Shown: positions 55,166 to 64,000 of the stretch, piece after piece
Layout: each line of letters starts with the position of its first letter
How positions within the stretch are numbered: the stretch's first letter is position 1
Source: Agrypnia vestita
Taxonomy: Eukaryota > Arthropoda > Insecta > Trichoptera > Phryganeidae
Assembly: GCA_016648135.1 (NCBI GenBank)
Contig: JADDOH010000498.1
Span: 310,001-374,000 of the forward strand
Length of the DNA stretch: 64,000 nt
Direction: 5' to 3'
Translations under genes and position numbers: made by a program
The notes under the pieces: generated by a model
Database searches by the model: none
What the model saw: only the letters and a program-made list of their open reading frames with translations
Told to the model about the DNA's origin: nothing

Positions 55166-57073
55166 ACTATAGGACAAACACTAATCTAAAATCTAATATT
55201 AAGAGTTTTTGGAAATATGTTAATTCTAAAAAACAAAATAGTTCTAATCTACCAAACACTATGCACTTTCGCAATGAATCCAGCGACAACATCAACGGCA
55301 TTGTTAATTTATTTGCAAAATCATTCATGAATGTATATTCAGCTACTGATAATAGCATTCCTGACTCTGAACTCATTGATAGTCTTAACATTTCATCAGT
55401 TCGCATCAACCTTGATCAAGTCGTAAAGAAAATTAAATTGTTAGATGTATACAAATCTCCCGGCCCTGACAACATTCCACCTATACTATTAAAACAATGT
55501 GTATCCTCAATATCCTATCCACTAGTAGAATTATTTAATCAATCTCTGGAATTGGGCACTTTCTCCGAAGCCTGGAAATTAAGTTATCTTATTCCAGTAT
55601 TTAAAAAGGGTAATAAGAGTGATGTCTCCAATTATCGTCCTATATGTATTTTATCCACCATACCTAAACTGTTTGAAAGTGTTGTTCTAGAAAATATTTC
55701 GAACGATATAAATAAAATAATTGTTCCTAATCAACATGGTTTTACACCTGGCAAATCTACTTTAACGAATCTTTTATTATATCAAAGTTACATTACTAAT
55801 GCTTTATCGCAGAAACTACAAGTTGACTCTATATACACTGATTTCAGTAAAGCGTTTGATAAGGTGGATCACAACATATTGTTATTCAAACTTAATAAAA
55901 TAGGTATAAGGGGAAAATTTTTAAATTGGATAAAATCATATATTTGTAATAGAGAACTATTTGTAAAAATAAATTCTTTCTCTTCCTTTAAGTTTAGAGC
56001 AACCAGCGGTGTCCCACAAGGTTCTCATCTAGGACCTATCTTGTTTTTATTATTTATTAATGACATTATTACTGTTTTTCATGATGTGAACATTTTAATT
56101 TTTGCTGATGACATGAAAGTGTTTAAAGTGATACGAAATATTCAAGATTGCCAAAAGATCCAACTTAATTTGGCCAATCTGAATTACTGGTGCAGTACTA
56201 ATAAACTCCTTCTAAATATTGACAAATGCCAAATTATACGCTTTCATACAATTAAAAATCCTATCATTTTTAACTACTCGATTAATGCCACTCCCTTGAA
56301 AACCGTTACTGAAATTAATGATCTTGGCATTTTATTTGACGAGGAATTATCATTCGTAAACCATATCAATAATATAGCAAACAAGGCTATGAAAACACTT
56401 GGCTTTGTTCTGCGCTCTTGTAATTCCTTCACAAATATTCAAACGGTCAAACTCCTTTATTGTTCTCTTGTTAGAAGTCAAATCGAATACAACTCATCTA
56501 TCTGGTGTCCCTATTACAATGCTCATGTTCATACAATAGAAAGAATTCAACATAAATTTTTACGCTACATAAATTTCCGTCTCCATATCCCAATAGAAAA
56601 TCTTAACTATACAAACTTATTATATTTTACCGGTTTATTGCCACTATCGGACAGGAGAGTTTTATCCGATCTGATTTTATTATATAAAATTGTAAACTCG
56701 CATTACCACAGCCCTGAAATTTTGTCCTTAATAATGTTCCATGTACCCAGTCGAACTACTCGAGTGCCGACGCCTTTTTACTGTGACAATACTAGAACAA
56801 ATGCTCACTACAACTCGCTAGTACCTAGAATACACAGGTTAGGTAACAATTATACAAACATAGCTGACGTGTTTGGTTCTGGCCTGTCACAGTATAGGGG
56901 CGCGATACTGAGAGCGCTTCATTCCGCCATAATGTAAATTATATACACTTTATTTTTTTTGTTTTTCTCTCTGTTTATATTATTTTTGCAAATAACTGTT
57001 ATATACCTACATATGTAAAAGCCTATTTAGGCGTAAATGAATGAATAAATAAATAAATAAATAAATAAATAAA
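55166..57073 (+). mobile_element. 5'-truncated jockey-like LINE retrotransposon
   Basis: The element starts abruptly at about 55166 against the end of an antisense SINE copy and ends with a hairpin AAAAGCCTATTTAGGCG followed by (AAAT)n, the simple-repeat tail of many insect LINEs. The endonuclease and ORF1 are missing, which marks a dead-on-arrival copy. Similar hairpin plus AATAAA tails recur at 21.64 kb and 35.15 kb on the minus strand. Confidence 0.9.
55171..56937 (+). CDS. LINE reverse transcriptase, 5'-truncated (about 589 codons)
   Basis: This is a long open frame with no stop until 56935. Motifs in order: DVYKSPGPDNIPP (RT block 0/1), FKKGNKSDVSNYRPI, NQHGFTPGKST, IYTDFSKAFDKVDH with the first catalytic Asp, ATSGVPQGSHLGPILFLLF, and the catalytic LIFADDMKVF (FADD box). 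The C-terminal part has SSIWCPYYNAHVHTIERIQH, common to jockey-group polymerases. The frame is technically open back to about 55081, but those residues come from the neighbouring antisense SINE. It has no own initiator and no endonuclease, so it is a relic of a polyprotein, though unusually free of stops, which implies a fairly recent insertion. Confidence 0.9.
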   Translation, partial: RTNTNLKSNIKSFWKYVNSKKQNSSNLPNTMHFRNESSDNINGIVNLFAKSFMNVYSATDNSIPDSELIDSLNISSVRINLDQVVKKIKLLDVYKSPGPDNIPPILLKQCVSSISYPLVELFNQSLELGTFSEAWKLSYLIPVFKKGNKSDVSNYRPICILSTIPKLFESVVLENISNDINKIIVPNQHGFTPGKSTLTNLLLYQSYITNALSQKLQVDSIYTDFSKAFDKVDHNILLFKLNKIGIRGKFLNWIKSYICNRELFVKINSFSSFKFRATSGVPQGSHLGPILFLLFINDIITVFHDVNILIFADDMKVFKVIRNIQDCQKIQLNLANLNYWCSTNKLLLNIDKCQIIRFHTIKNPIIFNYSINATPLKTVTEINDLGILFDEELSFVNHINNIANKAMKTLGFVLRSCNSFTNIQTVKLLYCSLVRSQIEYNSSIWCPYYNAHVHTIERIQHKFLRYINFRLHIPIENLNYTNLLYFTGLLPLSDRRVLSDLILLYKIVNSHYHSPEILSLIMFHVPSRTTRVPTPFYCDNTRTNAHYNSLVPRIHRLGNNYTNIADVFGSGLSQYRGAILRALHSAIM

Positions 57074-57332
57074 CACGCGAACCATTTTATGTTCCGCCCA
57101 AACTCCACGGTTTAGAATAGTGTATTTAACTGTCGGTAGGGTAAATATAAAAAAGTGTTGATAAAAGTCGTTATTACCATTTCATGGGTGTCGGCTGTAA
57201 ATAAAGAAATTCTTATTCTTTAGTAACCGGCCTGTAAAAGTACCGTCATTTTTTATGGGTTCAGATAGTTCTTTATTAAACTAGCATTTTCAAAAAAAAT
57301 GTCTGTTAAAAATTATGCACATTTTTATCGAA

Positions 57333-57822
57333 TGTCTCGTAGCTAGAAGCCTAAAACTTCGAAAAGTGTTCTTCATTCAATTTTGAATAGAAAATAATTT
57401 TTACACTTTGGATGAAAAGTTACAGATATAAGCGGCAGCAAAGTTTGCATTTTTTTCTCAATGTTTCTGAATTATTTTATGTAAACTATGCACTGTTACG
57501 ACAGAAACGTGCATGAAATATTTCAAATTTATTCGCTTTAATACAAAATTTAATATAAAAAAAAAACTTTTTTTTTTTTCAAATGTATTTCATTTGTATC
57601 AAAGAAAATTAATTTTTAATATTCGATATAAATTTCTTTTTTCATTTTTATCATTTAAAAAAAGATAAGCCAGAAATGTTGAAAAATAAAATGCAAACTT
57701 TGATGTCGCTTATCTTTGTAACCGTCGACATTTCACCCAAAGTGCAAAGAATGTTTCATATTCAGAATTGAATGAGGAACACTCCCCCGATGTTTTAGCT
57801 ACTAATTACGGGTCATCCTGTA
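57333..57822. mobile_element. CACCCTGTATA foldback family, divergent copy
   Basis: Arms TTCTTCATTCAATTTTGAAT and ATTCAGAATTGAATGAGGAA pair, and the right tip is GGTCATCCTGTACA. Shares TTTGCATTTTT..TCAATGTTTC with the other copies. Confidence 0.6.
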
Positions 57823-58065
57823 CATGACACACCCGAGTAGCGTGGATATAAGAATATATCGCTGGTATAGAATATTAGCCCCGACTGTACGCTAAACGCT
57901 TGTTAAGTGCACGAAAGTACAACATCGAGGTGCCCTACACTTGCGAGTGACCTCGTTGCGACATTATTCTGTTGAGCTGTGCCGCCGGATACTATTAACT
58001 TCTATCTGTCTTTTATAAACTTATGGTTTTCAAATAAAAACTTTAGAAATTTAGTGATCATAATA

Positions 58066-58612
58066 CTTATTACTCCCTTTATATTAACTCGTGGCGTCTG
58101 CTTGCTTGCTTGCCGGCTTGCCGTCGAAAAAACTTTGGATCGATTTTTGACCCTTTTCCCGTGATCCAATCGAGCTGAAACTTTGCAAGCAGACTCGTGG
58201 TGACGATCAAGAAGATCTATCAAATTTTAGTTAAAAAATAATAATAATTATAGTATAATTTTGGAGTTTTCGAATTTTTTATAGTTTTTTCAAATTGGAA
58301 TCATTACCAAAGTTTGATTACTAGCAACGGCGGCCCGATAACGTCGCGGAATATTTTCTAAATTTGAATTACTCCGTCGGTATACATAATAGGTACTTCA
58401 CTACGAATTTCTAAAATCTAAATTGACTATGAAGTGATGAAGCATGAATTGTCTTATCAAAGCTCAAAACATCTGACATAGAAATATATTAAATTACTGT
58501 AAGTTTAGTATTATTTGTTATATGTTTTAATTCGTCTTTAATGGTTGTTGTATTTTACAAAGAAAGGGATTATAATAAAAACTTGGTTTTTATGGGTTAC
58601 TTTTTTTTAAAC
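58066..58612 (-). repeat. 'Actccctttc' repeat family copy
   Basis: Full-length minus-strand copy: ACTCCCTTTATATTAACTCG at the left, the conserved core (CCGTGATCCAATCGAGCTGA), and ACTTGGTTTTTATGGGTTAC at the right. About 547 bp. Confidence 0.75.
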
Positions 58613-60499
58613 GTAAGACCGTTGCAGTTACGACCAGGAAATCCCGACATTTCAGGATAAGATCCGAGATCAGTCCTAGGATTAAAAATGATAATTTGAT
58701 AGTTAACTTATAAACGATGACAGAGATAAAAGTTACAATATGTATATATTTAAGGAAGTAAGGAAGGGAATCCTTCAAACAAAACTTACCCAAATAATTA
58801 TTGTAGAAGATTGGCAAATAACTGTTTTAATGTCTATAGACCGTGGTCGAATCAATATTAAACTATAAATTAATCTTCATCAAATGTAGGTATAGCGAAA
58901 ATACTAAAACATTCGAGATTACGCGCAGGTACCAATTACCAATCTCGTCATTATTAATACCGTGAATTAGACCAGATCTTGAGATTACGGATCCCAGAAT
59001 TGGTTTACGTGTTCCTTGTCTTATCGGGGCTTATTGGAAAAGTGTAAATGTTACAGGCGAAAAAAAATTTCGCGGAAAATAGGCCTATATCTTTTAATAA
59101 TAACATTTAATATTATTTTAATAGACCGGAACAACTTCTATAATACTTTGTTAAACTTGGAGTTTCGTACATAATTCGTGCACTTTTTTAAAGCATTTTA
59201 TTTGTTATTATTTATCCATTATATTTCCATAACACGAGGTGCAACAACAGACGTTATGGTCGCACACCTGCACTAATTACTAGGTGTACGAAATTAATAA
59301 GCAACTTCGTCCATAATAAGCGAATATGTAATGCAAAACGGGTGACTTCCCCGAAGGATAAATTTACGTTTATTAACTGCTCAATGCTCGATAAGATTGA
59401 AGTTTGCCCTTTTAATTAACTTAACAATGGTATTATTACAACTTTTAATTAAGGTCTGATTGAAATAATTGCCACAAAAATTCCTAAGAATCGAATTGGA
59501 AAATCCTGAACTGTCTGGAATCATTGGCGCATTGTGAATGGTGACTTAATATGATGACGTGTATTTTATCCAGGCGGCAGGGAAATCCTACCCGAATTGG
59601 ATCACTAATTAATATATAAGCTATGTCTTCGAACACTACTAACAATTCCACATTATATGTGCATATTCGAGTCTCCAGAATACAGTGGGAGTAATATTAT
59701 TATTGGGAGTTTATATTATTATTTATTATTCTTAAAAACCCTCCGAAGAGACCACGTCGCGTTTTGATTAATTCTTCAGTATCATGTTCAGATTTTCTGT
59801 ATCGTTATGAGATCACGTTACAGGATCACGGCCACTTTTATTAATGATTTATTTTAAATCCTTCTGCCCCGACTTGTACGCGGGTGAGATTATGACCTCA
59901 TCCGGAGGTGCATCGGTAGAGGTCAATGCGTATATATCAGTCGCATCTTTTACTCAGCGAACAAAATATATACGGCAATCGGCGCTCACTCTACGGATAA
60001 CGAATGCGACTGGCCTGAACGAAAATCTATTGAGAATATAAAAAAAATAGAAAAACGAGCAGTAGTCCTGTATGTGATGTGTAACATTTTTTAATTAGTA
60101 AATACAAGTAAAGAAAATGTATGTACATTTATTTATCATTGAATTTTGCCGCACTGGGTAGATAACGTATATCTAGATACGCATTTTGTTTAAAAATGTG
60201 TTTGGTCGATTATATGTTTTTATTTATTTTCATAGATGGCGGTAGTGTGCCGCCATACACATTGTATGAAAACTTTGAATAAATATTTAAAAATAATCAC
60301 ATAAATTACATAAAATTTGAGAATGTAAATCATTAAGGTATTTATTGGATAGTTTCGAAGATATAAGCCAAAATATATCAAAGTTACAACATACGCATGC
60401 TTGACACCAGCCTTGCAACATATATACAAAATCAAAAGCATTGGCTGGCAGTGTGCGTCTTCACCGTGATGGCACATGCTGGACACTGATTGGTTTATA
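58613..60499. other. AT-rich non-coding DNA, nothing recognised
   Basis: About 1.9 kb without a gene, RNA or clear repeat. 61441-63177 and 63326-64000 are similar apart from the short tandem repeat at 63.45 kb. Confidence 0.6.
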
Positions 60500-60924
60500 A
60501 ACGATGATTTTTTTCCATCGCGCGCGCTCGTTGGTTAAATGAAATTGCGCGCGCTTCGCTGGCCTTTTATTTCCTTTTACGCATTTCCATCCATTTTCAT
60601 GAAATCACTGCCACAGATTGCAGGAAAGCGAGAGGAAAGACGTTACACATCAAAGAACAGAAGCGGAGTCTTCGAGTGATTTAAGTAACAAATAAATTGA
60701 TGAAATAGTTATTTGTGCAGTTTATCCGCAGCTGGTGTTACAGCTCCTCACATAACTGTTACTAGCGGAATTGTCCTCTGTGTGGTGGTGGGGTTGTTGA
60801 CAGAGGCGAGCGTGTGACGTTTGACCGGCGGATTGGTGCCACAACTACCGCGGGTTATTTCGCCAATTTCACTCACTTCCGTCTTGTCTATTTTTGTCTC
60901 ACTTTTCCGAGCATTGCGATTGCG
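60500..60924 (+). promoter_or_regulatory. GC-raised promoter-like region upstream of the 60.9 kb exon
   Basis: Between AT-rich flanks this stretch is rich in CpG and GC, including the run gcgcgcgctcg near 60520 and a second gcgcgcgcttcg shortly after. It leads directly into the candidate first exon. No clear TATA box is seen. Inference from composition and position only. Confidence 0.3.
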
Positions 60925-60989
60925 ATGTCAAATTTCGGTGGAACAGGGCCCGCAAACAATGACGCGCCAAGATTTATTAGCGTTTTCAG
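60925..60989 (+). CDS. Candidate first coding exon, MSNFGGTGPANNDAPRFISV...
   Basis: ATG at 60925 opens 21 full codons plus two bases and ends at TTTTCAG|gtattg, a plausible donor in phase 2. The 200 bases upstream have raised GC and read like a 5' UTR and promoter. Reading past the donor gives a stop within two codons, as expected for an intron. The frame is open further upstream, but only from a GTG, so 60925 is the sole ATG. Phase 2 does not match the phase-0 junctions of the other candidate exons, so it may belong to another gene whose next exons lie beyond the window. I do not recognise the peptide. Confidence 0.4.
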
Positions 60990-61257
60990 GTATTGAAGAC
61001 TTTATGCAGCTTGTTTTAAATTTATAAGCACTTGCAGAATTCGCTTTTCGTTACTTTATTCATGGTAAAGTACCGCGCCTCTAGAAGCACACTGGATGCT
61101 GGTGGACGGGCGGTAGGTGGGGATGGTAAAAGTAGACATTTAGGGCACCCTACGGCTAAATAGCCCAGGATGTTTTGAATCGCATATGGTCACCTCATTG
61201 CGGTGGTATTCGAACGACCCAGGGACATCTCGCTGGTTATGACCAGGCATGGATTTA

Positions 61258-61372
61258 TTTATTTATTTCTTAATCAATAGTACACAATTTGGGTTGCACC
61301 ATGCCTGTCCCACTAGAAGAATCTGTGTTGAGACAGGCACAGTTTACAAAATAGTTGTACAATCCCAATTTT
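61258..61372 (-). repeat. LINE 3' tail fragment
   Basis: TTTATTTATTTATTTCTTAA followed by TTGCACCATGCCTGTCCCAC; the simple-repeat end and position suggest another LINE 3' end in minus orientation. Confidence 0.4.
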
Positions 61373-61374
61373 AA

Positions 61375-61440
61375 TAATTTCGTTGTCTGTCCGTCCGTCG
61401 ATCTGCCCCCGTAACTTCGTGTAACGTTCGTCACTTTTTT
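61375..61440 (-). repeat. SINE C 3' fragment
   Basis: Only the 3' part survives: AACGAAATTATT and CGACGGACGGACAGACAACG on the minus strand. Confidence 0.5.
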
Positions 61441-63184
61441 ATAGTAAATTTATTTTTTCGAAAAAAAAATTTTAACGAAATCAATTTTTTAACGAATTTT
61501 TTAAATAAAATAAATGAAAACTTATTCCTTGTGAACCGACATGTAAAAGTAAATTTTTTACGGCTTACGGCTACTTATGTATTAATTCATATGTGTCTGG
61601 TTAAGTCTTCTTAGTGTTGTTAGTTTTTATATAAAATAAAAATATTATAATTAAATACATTAATTAAATTAAAGTATTTATGTATGTTTTGACAAAAAAG
61701 AAAATAAAGACAGAAAATAAAATGTACCCAAATCAGTAATTATAAGTCATTTGTTTGACTGAGAGCACCAATTTTGTATCTTCCCATATTTTTTTATTAA
61801 GTATATAATTTTTTTTGGAATTTTCTATTGGATTATATTCGAGATTTTTTGCATGTAGTTATAAAGAGTTTGGGCCCATAGTAGTCAAAACTGCTTTGCC
61901 CATATGTAGGTGTGTTTTTGTGATCTGTAAATTAATTTACTGTAGGGTCGTGGACCAGGGCTCACAAATTGATGACAAAATAAAGTACGAAAAAACTTGA
62001 ATATATTTATAAATTATAGTTGTGTAGAACGTGTTTTTGGAGTCTTCCAATACGTGAAGGGAAAATCTCTGCGTACGATGACTGTCCTGTGAAGAAGAAG
62101 CTGAATGAAGGCACGGAAGTGTAATAGTCGAGAAGGGTGACTGGGAAGACGTAGGCGAGTAAAGAGTGGGTGATGACAGATAGAAGACCCGAAGGAGGAC
62201 GTTGTCAGATTTCGCAGAATCTTTCATAGACGCTGACAAAATGAATGATTTGTTTCGAGATATGAATTTCCGGACATCTGTCGCCTACGCCTGTCCACTA
62301 TTTTTGATGTTCTCGAGTTTTTCTTAGGAATTTTCATTTTTCTTTTTTCTGTATTCGCGCGTGTTGGAAGTGTCTGTATGTAGTAGTTTAATATTCGGGC
62401 GAGTTACGAAATACTAAATGGTGCGTGGGTGGTTCTATCAAGTGGCTCAAAATATATTTTCATACTGATATATTTTTAACCCTGCTCTGACAATGTATTA
62501 TTTGTTTGTCAACGCCCACGTGGGATTTCATGTTTTCGGACAGCTTACATCTGTATATCCTTGCAGACTAATTATATTATACGTTTTTATAACACATTTT
62601 AGATTTAACTTTAGATTATCTCCACCATATAATAATTATACTTGCCGCATACTCTTTAACATAATAAACAGTTACAAAAAGTTAACAGAAAGGCTTTATT
62701 ATTGTTTCATTGTAGCGTCAACAATATTATACTCGCTTAAAATAAATTTTGTACATGACCGAATCTGTTGCCGAGCCTGCGAAATATTTGTAAATGTGTT
62801 AATTTGGTTTTGACATTTTAAGCTTCACATCTCTGTCGATTGTTGTTTTGGTTAGGAACGTGAAATGAAATCAGTCAAGTCGAGGACGTCAGAGTGGTCA
62901 TTTATTATTTTGAAAAATATTAAATCGCCGACAGGAGTCCGGAAGCTCATTAAACATGGTCGAGGTTTTGCTGAAAACTTAACATCGCGTTATTACTGGG
63001 TCTCGCGTCTCGGAACTAACGGGTGAATGACAGCGGCCTAAATGCCGAGTCGAAGATTACCATTAATTATCATGAATCTTCGTGAATTACGATATTCCAC
63101 ACTTTTACGCACCTACCCTCTTTTACTCGGTTCGCACTTGACTCTGTATTAAGCCGAAATCCGATCCACTCGATTTTTTTATTT

Positions 63185-63325
63185 AATTTATTTAACGCTA
63201 CAATGGGCCAAGTACCCCTTTAGCGAAGCAAAATGCAAAGATGCATTATGACCTCGCCGGTATTCCAACCCGGAACTCCCGGTATGGAAGTCAGTGCCAC
63301 GCCCACTGGTCTACAAGGGCCACCT
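63185..63325 (-). repeat. tRNA-derived SINE fragment with (AAAT)-like tail
   Basis: Minus strand: GGCCCTTGTAGACCAGTGGG and GGGAGTTCCGGGTTGGAATA, the latter resembling box B. The tail AAATAAATTAAATAAAAA lies at 63178-63195. Confidence 0.5.
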
Positions 63326-63446
63326 TGAAATCATTTATTATTTATCAGTTAAGGGGTAATCTACTTTAGGACACCAAAAAATAGGTGAAATTATTATTTT
63401 TTAACAAAATATAATGCCGGTTTTCCTGAAACTTGAGGGATGGTTT

Positions 63447-63500
63447 ATTAGACCTTTCAACTTTATATCTTTCAACTTTATACCTTTCAATTTTATCATT
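63447..63500. repeat. Short tandem repeat, unit about 13-15 bp
   Basis: CTTTCAACTTTATA-type units repeated three to four times. Confidence 0.55.
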
Positions 63501-64000
63501 AAAATATTGAAATAATGTATTTTGGAAATGAATGTACATATTTCTATAACTTACAATTATTAGGAGTAGTACTATCGATGAAAGCAAAAAAAAATAAGGA
63601 AAATTTTCAACTTGTAAAGTAGATTCTCCGCTTAACCTTGACCTGACACATTGACTTGACACCACCTTAACATTTTCATAAGATGTTTTTATTTCTTATA
63701 GCTTGAAGTTTTACAAAAATTTTCACTCGTTTAAAAATTCCTTGACTTAAAGCAATTTGAATCTAGCGTAGTAGTACTTAGGTGAATTTTTAAATGAATT
63801 TCCCTTTTGGAGATATCTCAAAAACTATTTGGCCAGGTTTGTTCCAATTTAGTTCACATCTTAGTAATAACATTATCTACGATATAGCGTACGATTTATT
63901 TTTGATAAATGCGCCGTTTGCGTATTATAAATTTTTAATTTCGATATTTTTTAGTAAAAAAATGTAAATTATTGTTAATAATAATAATAATAGTTGGATC

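Noticed and set aside
1..64000. CRISPR array, prokaryotic defence island, phage or integrated virus
   Set aside because: Repeats are dispersed eukaryotic elements, none regularly spaced with unique spacers; no viral structural or replication gene was seen.

Overview
This is a repeat-dense stretch of an animal nuclear genome, almost certainly an insect. The base composition is AT-rich. One long intron-containing gene is surrounded by mariner, hAT, pogo-like, LINE, Penelope-like and tRNA-SINE remnants, and a short TTAGG-type (CCTAA) run is present. A moth or butterfly fits best, but I cannot prove the order from sequence alone. There is no bacterial-style gene packing, operon or CRISPR array.

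Layout. 1-10.7 kb is AT-rich non-coding DNA with two pogo-like MITEs, a 147-bp foldback MITE, SINE pieces and a hammerhead-like repeat. 10.7-14.05 kb holds the promoter area and first coding exon (965 codons) of a + strand gene. Its proline-rich PPPKKPPRTFA block, and the FEYL sequence its reading frame runs into, point to a DENN domain-containing protein 2 (DENND2, Rab exchange factor) homologue. The catalytic DENN module is not in this exon and must lie further 3'. A strong candidate internal exon (61 codons, phase 0/0, cag acceptor and gtgagt donor, very GC-rich) sits at 35.38-35.56 kb. Two GC-rich candidate first exons with an ATG and a splice donor lie at 52.78 kb (MESSGARE, phase 0) and 60.93 kb (MSNFGG..., phase 2). 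They could be alternative promoters of the same gene or starts of others.

The presumed intron space (14-64 kb) is a graveyard of mobile DNA. It holds two mariner copies (17.93-19.04 kb and 24.42-25.70 kb), both inactivated; a 5'-truncated jockey-like LINE with a 589-codon reverse transcriptase frame (55.17-57.07 kb); a CR1-like LINE piece (46.1-46.6 kb); and at least seven 3' ends of LINEs ending in a GHV..RM motif. There are several hAT-type MITE families, two of them with perfect 8-bp target duplications, and many foldback elements. The Penelope-like insertion at 41.30-41.89 kb has a 12-bp target duplication, a GIY-YIG endonuclease tail and a well-formed hammerhead ribozyme candidate.

The most interesting observations are the hammerhead-like cores in three sequence families, one inside a Penelope-like copy whose stem I has the two-part helix and bulge expected of natural hammerheads. 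Next is the 273-bp head-to-head pair of Penelope-like tails at 19.81-20.08 kb, bounded by a 13-bp target duplication, with a related unoccupied copy of its target at 57.2 kb. The possible multi-promoter structure of the host gene is third. Nearly all other short ORFs in the window are chance frames in repeats.
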